DNA from: Ahaetulla prasina
Lineage: Eukaryota; Chordata; Lepidosauria; Squamata; Colubridae
Reading direction: 5' to 3'
DNA length: 64,000 nt
Assembly (NCBI RefSeq): GCF_028640845.1
Contig: NC_080546.1
Span: forward strand, 86,057,257 to 86,121,256
Part shown: piece after piece, positions 9,284 to 19,990 of the stretch
Layout: each line of letters opens with the position of its first letter
Position numbering within the stretch: the stretch's first letter is position 1
The notes under the pieces: generated by a model
The model's database searches: none
What the model saw: the letters and a program-made list of their open reading frames with translations, nothing else
Told to the model about the DNA's origin: nothing
Position numbers and translations under genes: made by a program

Positions 9284-10345
9284 ACACTTGGATTATTTAT
9301 TTATTTGTTTATTTATTTGTCAACAAGTACAAGGAAACAAGTAACGGTATAAACGTAGACATGGACACATGAAAAAAAAATTGGCACAAATAAAAGGAGA
9401 TAAATAGGCAAAACGTAGCCATAAACACATAGAATGATTACATATAATTGGGAACAGTAGGACAGGGATGGTAGGCACGCTGGTGCGCTTATGCATGTCC
9501 CAGACACAGACTTCAGAGGATAATTAGAACTGCAGAAAAAATAATTGCTACCAACCTGCCTTCCATTGAGGACCTGTATACTGCACGAATCAAGAAGAGG
9601 GCCATGAAAATATTTACAGATCCCTCACATCCTGGACATAAACTGTTTCAACTCCTACCCTCAAAACGATGCTATAGAGCACACCAGAACAACTAGACAC
9701 AAGAACAGTTTTTTCCCGAAGGCCATCACTCTGCTAAACAAATAATTCCCTCAACACTCTCAAACTATTTACTAAATCTGCACTACTATTAATCTTCTCA
9801 TCGTTCCCATCACCAATCTCTTTCCACTTATGACTGTATGACTATAACTTTGTTGCTGGCGATCCTTATGATTTATATTGATATATTGACTATCATTTGT
9901 GTTGTAAATGTTGTACCTTGATGAACGTATCTTTTCTTTTATGTACAATGAGAGCATATGCACCAAGACAAATTCCTTGTGTGTCCAATCACACCAATAA
10001 AAAATTCTATTCTATTCTATTTGTTAGGGACCTCTTAAGAAAAAGGTCCATGGTAGATAGTTTAAGGTAAAAGGCATGGGGATTAGGGAGACTAACAACA
10101 GGATCAGGTAGAGTGTTCCAGACATTTACTACTCTATTGCAGAAGTTGTATTTCCGACAATTAAGATTAGAGCGAATTACATAGCGTTTAAATCTGTTAA
10201 TAGCCCTTGCGTTATAACAGTTCAAATTAAAGTACTCATTTACAGGTAGAACATTTTGATAAATAATCTTATGAACTAAGCCTAGGGCGCAACATAGACG
10301 ATGTCGTTCAAGGCTACCTAGACCTAAAATTTCAAGCCTTGGGCA
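9284..10345 (-). mobile_element. LINE-Z, unit 2, extending beyond the duplication
   Basis: The Z 3' UTR at 9284-9500 and coding sequence 10007-10345 flank the duplicated LINE-Y. Minus-strand peptide: RLEILGLGSLERHRLCCALG, LVHKIIYQNVLPVNEYFNLN, NRVVNVWNTLPDPVVSLPNP. Only this unit retains the longer coding portion, so it preserves the original right flank. Confidence 0.85.
9504..10020 (+). mobile_element. LINE-Y, unit 2
   Basis: Duplicate of 8562-9090 with the same coding remnant and 3' end, lacking 6-7 bases at two places. It ends in ATTCTATTCTATTCTATT. Confidence 0.9.
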
Positions 10346-10404
10346 CAAACATTACAGTACTCAGTGGTTACCTTTGAAAGATTTTCCAATTTCCAGAGAT
10401 TTGA

Positions 10405-11880
10405 GATGGACAAATGCCAATTTGCTTGCTGTTTGTGACATTTCTGCTGTGCATTTCACTGCAGACCTAGCAACAAGAAACAACAAAACAACCCAAAGAC
10501 CCAGAAACAAGCAGCCACCTGAAACACACAATGTAAAAACTGCAAAAGCCACTATGTAGAACAAACAGGTTCAAGACAATCAGAACGCAGGATTAACCAC
10601 TCCAGATCCTCCTTGCTTTCTGTGAATAATTTTGCATTATCTGCATATCGGAGATTGTTGACTGAGCTCTGTCATTGAGTTTAACCCCAATGGTAATGCT
10701 TGTGCATCAATAGACACATAGACGTAAACAACATCTACATACTGTGCAAAAGAGACAATCTACAAGCCAAAGAGGGAACTAAAAGGCCCAATCAAGACAT
10801 CGCCACTGCAACTACATCGCCAAAAAGGCTTTAAGAGTTGTAAACTTATTCTTCTCCAGAAAGATTACACTACTAACCAGAGCATACAAAACATTTGCTA
10901 GACCAATTCTCGAATCCAGCTCGCCTCTCTGGAACCCACACCTCATTTCAGACATTAATACTATTGAGCGTGTCCAGAAATATTTCACAAGGAGAGTTCT
11001 CCACTCCTCTGATCACAACAAAATACCTTATGCCGCCAGACTTGAAATCCTGGGTTTAGAAAATTTAGAACTCCGCCGCCTTCAGCATGACCTGAGTTTA
11101 ACTCATAGAATCATCTGTTACAATGTCCTTCCTGTTGAAGACTACTTCAGCTTCAATCACAACAATACACGAGCACAGAATAGATTTAAGCTTAATGTGA
11201 ACCGCTCTAATCTTGATTGCAGAAAATATGACTTCTGTAACAGAGTTGTTAATGCCTGGAATGCACTACCTGACTCTGTGGTCTCTTCCCAAAATCCCCA
11301 AAGCTTTATCCAAAGACTGTCTACTGTTGACCTCACCCCATTCCTAAGAGGTCTGTAAGGGGTGTGCATAAGAGCACCAGCGTGCCTACCGTTCCTGTCC
11401 TAATGTTCCCTTTGATTGTATCCAATTCGTATGGTTATTTCATGCTTATATATACTGTTGTGTTTGACAAATAAATAAATAAATAAAAAATACCCAGATG
11501 AGCATAGATTAACACCAAGATTAATATCAGATCAACAATCAAGAAGTGAACAATAGTCAAGTCAAGGAACTACCAAGCAAGCTAACGGTAAGTAGCTCAA
11601 CCAAAGGACCTCCAAGACCACCACCACCTCCAACACTGACAAGGCAAACACCTAGAGTATAAAGAGAGAGCAAACCCCACTCCCTACTAACACTGATGAT
11701 GTTACCTAGTTTGGGTAATGAAACGTCTGCAAGAAAACAACCAAGCTCAGAGAGCACCACAGATCCCTAAGCAAGAAGCAACTCGATAACATAACAGAAC
11801 CAGAAGCAACACATGGAAGAGTGAATGATGGCTCCACTACACTATGTGCCATATTAAGGCCCCTCCCTCCATACAAGACT
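10405..11880 (+). mobile_element. Penelope-like element relic, split by LINE-X
   Basis: 10525-10605 encodes CKNCKSHYVEQTGSRQSERR, which resembles the Cys-pair plus 'YVGQTGR' start of the GIY-YIG endonuclease domain of Penelope-like retroelements. 10730-10800 and 11490-11880 flank a LINE-X copy. They carry a hydrophilic Thr/Pro/Gln-rich tail with frameshifts and the phrase GNETSARKQPSSE. The frame is broken throughout. Confidence 0.55.
10803..11489 (+). mobile_element. LINE-X, plus strand
   Basis: The frame about 10803-11358 encodes HCNYIAKKALRVVNLFFSRK, TRAYKTFARPILE, INTIERVQKYFTRRVLHSSD, LEILGLENLELRRLQHDL and FCNRVVNAWNALPDS, ending RGL stop. The tail is AAATAAATAAATAAATAAA. It interrupts the Penelope-like relic. 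It is 5'-truncated, with no catalytic RT motifs left. Confidence 0.9.
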
Positions 11881-12007
11881 ACACCATGGAAGTATTGAAC
11901 CCAATTCGATCACAATGCCCTGCTGATAATACAGGCTTATATGCCCCCTATGAGACAGAAAACACAGATCAAAACATCAGGGATTGAATTGGAGACTCAG
12001 TTCTATA

Positions 12008-12629
12008 GATTCAGTTCTACAGAGGAATTATTGAGTCTGTCATTTGCACCTCTATAACTGTCTGGTTCGGTTCTGCAACCCAACAAGAAAACCACAGACT
12101 TCAGAGGATAATTAAAACTGCAGAAAAAATAATTGCTACCAACCTGCCTTCCATTGAGGACCTGTATACTGCACGAATCAAGAAGAGGGCCGTGAAAATA
12201 TTTACAGACCCCTTGCATCCTGGACATAAACTGTTTCAACTACTACCCTCAAAACGACGCTATAGAGCACTGCACACCAGAACAACTAGACACAAGAACA
12301 GTTTTTTCCCGAAGGCCATCACTCTGCTAAACAAATAATTCCATCAACACTGTCAAACTATTTACTGAATCTGCACTACTATTAATCTTCTCATAGTTCC
12401 CATCACCAATCTCTTTCCACTTATGACTGTGAGACTATAACTTGTTGCTGGCAATCCTTATGATTTATATTGATATATTGACCATCAATTGTGTTGTAAA
12501 TGTTGTACCTTGATGAACGTATCTTTTCTTTTATGTACACTGAGAGCATATGCACCAAGACCAATTCCTTGTGTTTCCAATCACACTTGGCCAATAAAAA
12601 TTCTATTCTATTCTATTCTATTCTATTCA
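12008..12629 (+). mobile_element. LINE-Y, plus strand
   Basis: The coding remnant begins YRGIIESVICTSITVWFGSA and continues NLPSIEDLYTARIKKRAVKI, HPGHKLFQLLPSKRRYRAL and KAITLLNK stop. The 3' end CACTTGGCCAATAAAAATTC is followed by four ATTCT repeats. It is among the longest Y copies here. Confidence 0.9.
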
Positions 12630-12947
12630 AGATGCTGATCTTGTAGTAATGGATCCAGATGCTTTGGTAGTGCTGGTGGAGGACCTCAGTGCTAGATTGG
12701 GCCCCAATGACCCTACCCTTTCAACAAAGGATACCCTTCTCAGTCATGAAGATGACAGATCTTCCCTGATTGCTCAAAGCACCAAAACCTAAACTTTGAT
12801 GTCTCTGTCTCACTCTTAAGAGGCTTCAGGTGAAACCTTCAACCCATTCTGAATGTTGTTCTTGAAAGTGACACACACACACACAGTCAAATTCATCTAC
12901 TTATCTGGTTCCAGACTGAGTGCTATTCATTAGATAATAGTCTTCTC
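12630..12947. other. No recognised feature
   Basis: Unique-looking sequence with a short (AC)7 run near 12871. I see no family match. Confidence 0.4.
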
Positions 12948-13156
12948 CAGTAATAGGATTCAAATCCTGGCACTACCAGTTCACTATTGGGAGTGTGTGG
13001 GTGCTGGCTTTGCGAGTGTGCAGTGCTTCTGCACAAGCACAGAAGGTTCTGCGCATGTGCAGAGCATTTTTGATGACATCTGGGCGGGTGGCAGAGCTTC
13101 TCGCCACCGCTACCGGTTCACCTGTACCAGGGTGAACCAGTAGCAACCCACCCCTG
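12948..13156 (+). mobile_element. Non-autonomous hAT (209 bp)
   Basis: An exact 8-bp target duplication GTCTTCTC (12940-12947, 13157-13164) surrounds an element beginning CAGTAATAGGATTCAAATCC and ending GCAACCCACCCCTG. The interior has TACCGGTTCACC motifs shared with other hAT families in the window. No coding capacity. Confidence 0.85.
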
Positions 13157-13164
13157 GTCTTCTC

Positions 13165-13657
13165 CCCTATGCCAAGGCCTTACAAGTTATGCCGAACTTT
13201 GATAGCATCCCAATCCTGTTCCACTTAAATGCCTTCACTTGAGAAATATATATTGAAGATGGCTACTGTAGAAAGAAAAATCCATCTGGTTCAGTTCCAA
13301 GTCAGGAGAAAGGCAAGAAAGAATATAACACGGAGGCTGATTGGAAAGAAGGATTCTGTTTATTGATGAGCAGAACCAGCATGTGGTTCTGGGACAGGTG
13401 ACAAATTAGCTTGATGAGCGCAAGGATTTTTATACAATTTCTGAAATGCTGCAGGGGATTGTGCAATGTAGTGAGGGAGGCGCAATTACTTCTCACACTA
13501 CCAACCCTTACTAATGCAAGCAGGAAGATCCAACTCATGAGCTAAATGATCTCCCCAACTAAATCAGATGATAACTAGGCTACTGGCCTCCAGTATACCC
13601 TGACATCAATGGAATCTCCTGAGGTGCTCCTGAAGAAGTATAAAACCCTTACACAAG
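13165..13657. other. No recognised feature
   Basis: Unique-looking sequence. No supported coding region on either strand. Confidence 0.4.
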
Positions 13658-13722
13658 AGAGGAGGAGGAGGAGGAGGAGGAGGAGGAGGAGGAGGAGGAG
13701 GAGGAGGAGGAGGAGGAGGAGA
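13658..13722. repeat. (GGA)n microsatellite
   Basis: About 21 uninterrupted GAG/GGA triplets on the plus strand. Confidence 0.95.
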
Positions 13723-13867
13723 ATAGCAAGAGGCAGATCTGAGATCTGTCTCTAAATGACAGCAGGACCATCCTGTGATTTCCCATGCTAGATTTCTGGG
13801 TTGTGAAAAGCTCTGAAGGAATGGCTTATTCCAACAGTATTTTGAGCAAACCGCCTCTTTGAAGATG

Positions 13868-14310
13868 CTTCCGGAAAAGAGAGAAAAAGAGAGGGAGGGG
13901 GGAGAGGAGAAGGGACAGAGAGAGGAGAAGTAGAAGGGGATGGAGAGAAGGAGGAGAGGGAGGGGAAAGAAGTTTAGTACCCTTATAGAGGAAGAAGGAG
14001 AAGGGGATGGAGAGAGGAGATGGAGGGGATGGAGAGAGGAGAGGAGGGGAGGGAGAGAAGAAGTGTAGCACCATTACAGAGGAGGAGGAGGAGTGAGAAG
14101 GGACGGAGACAGGGAGAGGAAGGAGAGAAGAAGTATAGATCCATTAAAGAGGAGGAGGAGGGGGATGGAGACAGGGAGAGGGGGAGGGGAGGGAGGGGAG
14201 GGGGAGAGAAGTGGAGAGGAGGAGAACGAGATGGGAGGGGAGAGGCTATGAAGGAGAGGGGAGTAGAGTAGAGGAGAATGGTGGAGAGAGAGAGCGAGAG
14301 AGAGAGCACG
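13868..14310. repeat. Purine-rich low-complexity tract
   Basis: Imperfect GAGAGG/GGAGGA/GAAGAAG repeats with recurring GTAGCACC/GTACCCTTA interruptions about 80-100 bp apart. This suggests a decayed minisatellite of the form (G/A-rich block + AGAAGTATAG-CCATTA-AGAGGAGGAGG). Confidence 0.85.
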
Positions 14311-14740
14311 AGAGCAATGCTTTTAGCTGTGAAACAATGAAGCCGTTTCACATAATTTCTGAAGCCAGCACGTGCAATATCTAACAGAGACTTCTGCACT
14401 CTCCTGGCTGCTAGACATGTCAGGTTCAGGATGTAAGGCATTGCAAAAATCTCTAATTAAGGCAAGCAAAAGAATCAGCTCCCATAAATAACCTCTCCAA
14501 ATAAACACGCAGCCTAACAAGGACTTTTGTTTGTTCCTAACGAGCGCATATATAGGAGATAGAGAGACATTTATGTCTGGATTCCAGCTGTCTTTACGTG
14601 CTCTTCTACTCCATTGCATCCAGACATGGCTAAGTGATGCCGAAATTAGGCTTCAAAATACTGCCACCGCAAGGCGTTTCCGGGTAAAATGGATGAATGT
14701 TTTTTCCCCCCCTAATTTGTTTAATTATTCTCTCATAAGG
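14311..14740. other. No recognised feature
   Basis: Unique-looking sequence. A 152-aa minus-strand frame overlapping the tract at 13983-14441 is a Ser/Leu/Pro artefact of the purine-rich repeat. Confidence 0.4.
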
Positions 14741-14744
14741 CTAT

Positions 14745-16165
14745 TTATTTATTTATTTTATTTTTCATTTTGTCACAACAGTATACACAAACATCGACAT
14801 AAAACAACAACACATTCATAAAAGAAAAACATATATATAAGCAAAAGTATGCAACAACTATGTCAATTTGATACAATGAAAGGGAACAATAGGACAGGAA
14901 CGGTAGGCACTTTTGTGTTCTAATGCACGCCCCTTATAGTCCTCTTGGGGTGAGGTCAATAGTAGACAGCTTTTGGTTGAAGTTTTTGGGATTTTGAGTA
15001 GAGAGTATAGAGTCAGGTAGTGAGTTCCAAGTGTTAACAACTCTGTTACAGAAGTCATATTTTCTGCAATCAAGGTTGAAGCGGTTGACATAAAATTGGA
15101 ATCTATTGTTTGCTCTTGTATTATTGCAATTGAAGCTGAAGTAGTCTTTTACAGGAAGGATATTGCAATAGATGATTCTGTGTGTTAAACACAAATCATG
15201 TCGGAGTCGGCGGAGTTCTAAGTTTTCTAATCCCAGGATTTCAAGCCTGGTGGCATAAGGTATTTTGTTGTTTTCGGAGGAGCGAAGAACTCTTCTAGTA
15301 AAATATTTCTGGACGTGTTCGATTGTATTAATGTCAGAGATGTGGTATGGGTTCCAGACGGATAAGCTGTATTCAAGAATAGGTCTGGCAAATGTTTTGT
15401 ATGCCTTGGTTAGTAGTGTAGAGTTGTTGGAAAAGAAGCTACGTAAAATTAGGTTTACAACTCTTAGAGCCTTTTTTGCTATGTAGTTGCAGTGGGCTTT
15501 GGCACTTAGGTCATTTGATATGAAAACTCCAAGGTCTTTGACAGGGTGGAGGTCGTCAGTAAGGTAATGTCCATCAAGCTTGTACTTGTTGTTAGGGTTC
15601 TTTTTTCCAATATGTAAGACTGAGCATTTGCTGGTTGATATTTGAAGTTGCCAAGTTTTAGACCAATCGGATACAAAGTCAAGGTCTTTTTGAAGGGTAG
15701 AAGTATTGTTAGTGGTGTTAAATAGTTTGACATCGTCAGCAAAGAGAACACAATAACTTGAGATAAGGTCACAGAGATCATTTATGTATAATATGAAGAG
15801 TGTTGGTCCAAGAACACTACCTTGGGGAACACCACTATTGACAGGAACAGGATTTGATAGAGCATTGCCAATTTTGACCACTTGTTGTCTGTTTGACAGG
15901 AAGGCATTTATCCAATTGTGAAGAGATCCTGAAATGCCGTAGGATTTTAGTTTTAGGAGAAGTTTATCTTGTACTACTGAGTCAAAAGCTTTGCAGAAAT
16001 CTATGTAGATTGCATCTATTGCTTTTCCTTGATCAAGGTTAGTAGTCCATATGTTTTTGCAGTAGAGAAGTTGCAAGTTACATGATAATTTTTTTCTGAA
16101 ACCAAATTGTTTATTAGAGAGAAGGTTGTTTGTTTCAAGGTGGAGTGTAATGGATTGGTTTATGA
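14745..16165 (-). mobile_element. LINE-X, longest copy, RT domain retained
   Basis: The 3' tail (TTTA)n lies at 14745-14760 and the coding region continues to about 16165. The element is 5'-truncated inside the reverse transcriptase, next to a (GATT)n repeat at 16166-16203. It serves as the reference copy for the other X fragments. Confidence 0.92.
14934..16165 (-). CDS. LINE-X ORF2, partial reverse transcriptase plus C-terminal domain
   Basis: An open frame of about 380-410 codons without an authentic start, because the copy is truncated. RT motifs appear in order from the N-terminus: NKQFGFRKKLSC, AIYIDFCKAFDSV (motif A aspartate), SGVPQGSVLGP (motif B), VLFADDVKLF (catalytic FADD) and the thumb region KTWQLQISTSKCSVLHIG. 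The CR1-group C-terminus follows (RPILEYSLSVWNPYHISDIN, RLEILGLENLELRRLRHDL). The endonuclease and ORF1 are absent, so it cannot act autonomously. The clade (CR1, L3 or Rex1-like) cannot be fixed by eye. Confidence 0.88.
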
Positions 16166-16171
16166 TAGATA

Positions 16172-16203
<32 letters not shown>

Positions 16204-16205
16204 TT
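16166..16205. repeat. (GATT)n microsatellite at LINE/SINE junction
   Basis: TAGATAGATTGATTGATT repeats between the 5' end of LINE-X and the 3' tail of a minus-strand SINE-A. Confidence 0.9.
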
Positions 16206-16219
16206 TATTTTTTTAAAAT

Positions 16220-16470
16220 TTGAATTTATATCCCGCCCTTCTCCGAAGACTCAGGGCGGCTTACATTGTGTTAAGCAATAGTCTCATCCATTTGTATATT
16301 ATATACAAAGTCAACTTTTATTGCCCCCAACAATCTGGGTCCTCATTTTACCTACCTTATAAAGGATAGAAGGCTGAGTCAACCTTGGGCCTGGTGCAAC
16401 TTGAACTTGCAGTAATTGCAAGCAGCTGTGTTAATAACAGACTGCATTAGTCTGTTGAGCCACCAGAGGT
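16220..16470 (-). mobile_element. SINE-A
   Basis: The 3' hairpin is at the left (CCCGCCCTTCTCCGAAGACT, CAGGGCGGC), followed by the CAATCTGGGTCCTCATTTTA body and the tRNA-like head ending TTGAGCCACCAGAGG at the right. Confidence 0.92.
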
Positions 16471-16475
16471 TGGTT

Positions 16476-17823
16476 GGTTTATTTATTTATTTATTTATTT
16501 ATTATTTTATTTTATTTATTTATTTATTTGTCAACACGTACAAGGAAACAAGTAACAGTATAGATATAGACATAGACACATGAAAAAAATTGGCACAAAT
16601 AAAAGGATATAAATAGGCAAAACTTAGCCATAAACACATAGAATGATTACATATAAATGGAGACAGTAGGACAGGGACGGTAGGCACGCTGGTGCGCTTA
16701 TGCACGCCTTATAGTCCTCTTGGGGTGAGGTCAATAGTAGACAGCTTTTGGTTGAAGTTTTGGGATTTTGAGTAGAGAGTATAGAGTCAGGTAGTGAGTT
16801 CCAAGTGTTAACAACTCTGTTACAGAAGTCATATTTCCTACAATCAAGATTAGAGATTTACATTGAGTTTGAATCTATTGTTTGCTCTTGTATTATTGCA
16901 ATTGAAGCTGAAGTAGTCTTTTACAGGAAGGATATTGCAATAGATGATTCTGTGTGTTAAACACAGGTCATGTCGAAGTCGGCGGAGTTCGAAGTTTTCT
17001 AATCCCAGGATTTCAAGCCTGGTGGCATAAGGTATTTTGTTGTTTTCGGAAGAGCAAAGAACTCTTCTAGTAAAATATTTCTGGACCAGTTCGATTGTAT
17101 TTATGTCAGAGATGTGGTATGGGTTCCAGACGGATAAGCTGTATTCAAGAATAGGTCTGGCAAATGTTTTGTATGCTTTGGTTAGTAGTGTAGAGTTTTT
17201 GGAAAAGAAGCTACGTAAAATTAGGTTTACAACTCTTGGAGCTTTTTTTGCTATGTAGTTGCAGTGGGCTTCAGCACTTAGATCATTTGATATGTAAACT
17301 CCGAGGTCTTTGACAGGGTGGGGGTTGTCAGTTAGGTAATGTCCATCAAGCTTGTACTTGTTGTTAGAGTTCTTTTTACCAATATGTAAGACTGAGCATT
17401 TGCTGGTTGAGATTTGGAGTTGCCAAGTTTTAGACCAATCGGAAACTAAGTCGATGTCTTCTTGAAGGGTAGAAGTATTGTTAGTGGTATTGAATAGTTA
17501 GACATGGACACATGAAAAAAATTGGCACAAAAAAGGATGCAAAACATAGCCATAAACACATAGAATGATTACATATAATTGGGAACAGTAGGACAGGGAC
17601 AGTAGGCATGCTGGTGCGCTTATGCACTCCCCCTTAGGGACCTCTTAAGACACATGAAAGGTCCACGGTAGTCAGTTTACGGCGAAAGGTATGGAGATAA
17701 GAGAGACTAACAACAGGATCAGGTAGAGTGCTCCAGACATTTACTACTCTGTTGCAGAAGTCATATTTCCTACAATCAAGATTAGAGATTTACATTGAGT
17801 TTGAATCTATTGATAGCCCTTGT
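16476..17823 (-). mobile_element. LINE-X/LINE-Z mosaic
   Basis: 16531-16706 is a Z-type 3' UTR (TTTGTCAACACGTACAAGG through GTGCGCTTATGCACG). At 16707 it changes to X coding sequence (TATAGTCCTCTTGGGGTGAG). It stays X to about 17499, apart from a Z-like patch at about 16838-16885 (TTCCTACAATCAAGATTAGA). At 17500 it switches back to a Z 3' UTR and Z coding (CCTTAGGGACCTCTTAAGAC). See findings. Confidence 0.8.
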
Positions 17824-17826
17824 GTT

Positions 17827-18080
17827 ATTACATTTGAATTTATATCCGCCCTTCTCCGAAGACTCAGGGCGGCTTACATTGTGTTAAGCAATAGTCTTCA
17901 TCCATTTGTATATTATATACAAAGTCAACTTATTGCCCCCAACAATCTTGGTCCTCATTTTACCTACCTTATAAAGGATGGAAGGCTGAGTCAATCTTGG
18001 GCCTGGTGGAACTTGAACTTGCAGTAATTGCAAGCAGCTGCAATTAGTAACAGACTGCATTAGGCTGTTGGGCCACCAGA
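17827..18080 (-). mobile_element. SINE-A, cluster copy 1
   Basis: Typical SINE-A reading right to left, interrupting LINE-Z coding after TGTGTTATTAC. It ends with GGGCCACCAGAGG and is followed by GGTTGGTTTATTTATTT. Confidence 0.9.
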
Positions 18081-18108
18081 GGTTGGTTGGTTTATTTATT
18101 TATTTATT

Positions 18109-18355
18109 TGCCTTTATATTCCGCCCTTCTCCGAAGACTCAGGGCGGCTTACATTGTGTTAAGCAATAGTCTCATCCATTTGTATATTATATACAAAGTC
18201 AACTTTTATTGCCCCCAACAATCTGGGTCCTCATTTTACCTACCTTATAAAGGATAGAAGGCTGAGTCAACCTTGGGCCTGGTGCGACTTGAACTTGCAG
18301 TAATTGCAAGCAGCTGTGTTAATAACAGACTGCATTAGTCTGTTGAGCCACCAGA
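18109..18355 (-). mobile_element. SINE-A, cluster copy 2
   Basis: Begins CCTTTATATTCCGCCCTTCT and ends GAGCCACCAGAGGTTGGTTG. Nearly identical to the next copy, including the flanking GGTTTATTTATTTGCC. Confidence 0.9.
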
Positions 18356-18370
18356 GGTTGGTTGGTTTAT

Positions 18371-18622
18371 TTATTTGCCTTTATATCCGCCCTTCTCCGA
18401 AGACTCAGGGCGGCTTACATTGTGTTAAGCAATAGTCTCATCCATTTGTATATTATATACAAAGTCAACTTTTATTGCCCCCAACAATCTGGGTCCTCAT
18501 TTTACCTACCTTATAAAGGATAGAAGGCTGAGTCAACCTTGGGCCTGGTGCAACTTGAACTTGCAGTAATTGCAAGCAGCTGTGTTAATAACAGACTGCA
18601 TTAGTCTGTTGGGCCACCAGAG
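18371..18622 (-). mobile_element. SINE-A, cluster copy 3
   Basis: Begins CCTTTATATCCGCCCTTCTC. The body matches copy 2 almost base for base over about 230 positions, and ends GGGCCACCAGAGGCCC. Confidence 0.9.
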
Positions 18623-18687
18623 GCCCAAGGTTTATATTTTTAAATAAAGGAAAGGAAGGAAGAAAATAAGATTTTCATTTTCATTAT

Positions 18688-19470
18688 TATTATTTATTTG
18701 TCAACAAGTACAAGGAAACAAGTAACAGTATAGATATAGACATGGACACATGAAAAAAAATGGCACAAATAAAAGGATATAAATAGGCAAAACTTAGCCA
18801 TAAACACATAGAGTGATTACATATAAATGGAGACAGTAGGACAGGGACGGTAGGCATGCTGGTGCGCTTATGCACGCCCCCTTAGGGACCTCTTAAGACA
18901 CATGAAAGGTCCACAGTAGACAGTTTAAGGTGAAAGGTATGGGGATTAGCGAGACTAACAACAGGATCAGGTAGAGTGCTCCAGACATTTACTACTCTGT
19001 TGCAGAAGTCATATTTCCTACAATCAAGATTAGAGAGATTTACATTGAGTTTGAATCTATTGATAGCCCTTGTGTTATTACAGTTGAAATTAAAGTACTC
19101 ATTTACAGGTAGAACGTTTTGGTAAATAATCTTACGAACTAAGCATAGGTCGGAACGTAGACCGCATAGTTCGAGGCCATCCAGACCTAAAATTTCAAGC
19201 CTAGTGAGATAGGGAATTTTATTTTGAGCAGAAGATTTGAGTGCTCTTCTCGTAAAATATCTCTGGATCCTCTCTAATGTATTGATGTCTGAAATACAGT
19301 GGGCAGGTGAGCAGTATTCAAGTATAGGTCTGGGAAAGGTTTTATATGCCCTAGTTTGAAGCATAGCATTACCAGAGAGAAAAACTTCGTAAAATAAGAT
19401 TGACAACTCTTAATACCTTTTTTGCAATGGTGTTACAGTGATCTCTGGGACTTAGATCTTTTAATTTATA
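18688..19470 (-). mobile_element. LINE-Z, 5'-truncated
   Basis: The Z 3' UTR (TTTGTCAACAAGTACAAGG) is followed by a 174-codon minus-strand frame 18882-19406. It reads TRAYKTFPRPILEYCSPAHC, ERIQRYFTRRALKSSAQNK, RLEILGLDGLELCGLRSDL and NRVVNVWSTLPDPVVSLANP. It lacks the RT core. Confidence 0.88.
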
Positions 19471-19647
19471 AAATTAAACTATAATTAAGCTATATGTGAG
19501 TCCCAAAGAGAAAACCGGATTTGGTTGAAGTGAACTCAGCTACTACTATGTGTAGTAATGACTTCACATGCATTCATCCATTATTTAAATTCAACTGTTT
19601 TTTTTTTAAATAAAGGAAAGGAAGGAAGAAAATAAAGATTTTCATTT

Positions 19648-19733
<86 letters not shown>

Positions 19734-19734
19734 T
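19648..19734. repeat. (ATT)n microsatellite
   Basis: About 29 perfect ATT triplets at the 3' side of the following minus-strand SINE-A. Confidence 0.97.
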
Positions 19735-19736
19735 AT

Positions 19737-19990
19737 TTGCCTTTATATCCCGCCCTTCTCCGAAGACTCAGGGCGGCTTACACTATGTCAAGCAACAGTC
19801 TTCATCCATTTGTATATTATATACAAAGTCAACTTATTGCCCCCAACAATCTTGGTCCTCATTTTACCTACCTTATAAAGGATGGACGGCTGAGTCAACC
19901 TTGGGCCTTGTGGGACTTGAACCTGCAGTAATTGCAAGCAGCTGCTGTTAATAACAGACTGCATTAGTTTGTTGAGCCACCAGAGGCCCA
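19737..19990 (-). mobile_element. SINE-A
   Basis: Complete copy from the tail hairpin (TCCCGCCCTTCTCCGAAGAC) to the head (TTGAGCCACCAGAGGCCC). Its 3' tail is the ATT microsatellite. Confidence 0.92.

Larger units (their letters stand above)
8283..10156. repeat. Tandem segmental duplication, units 942 and 932 bp
   Basis: Unit 1 is 8283-9224 and unit 2 is 9225-10156. Both start ACAATAATGATTTGTGTG and contain the same nested pair, LINE-Z (minus) split by LINE-Y (plus). They differ by a handful of substitutions and two small deletions in unit 2 (for example CACACTTGGCCAATAAAA versus CACACCAATAAAA). The junction lies at ACAAT, present at both breakpoints, which suggests microhomology-mediated duplication. 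Confidence 0.9.

Noticed and set aside
10161..11369. Similar protein frames suggesting a multigene family
   Set aside because: They are C-terminal parts of related LINE ORFs (X and Z), with LINE 3' UTRs and tails attached.
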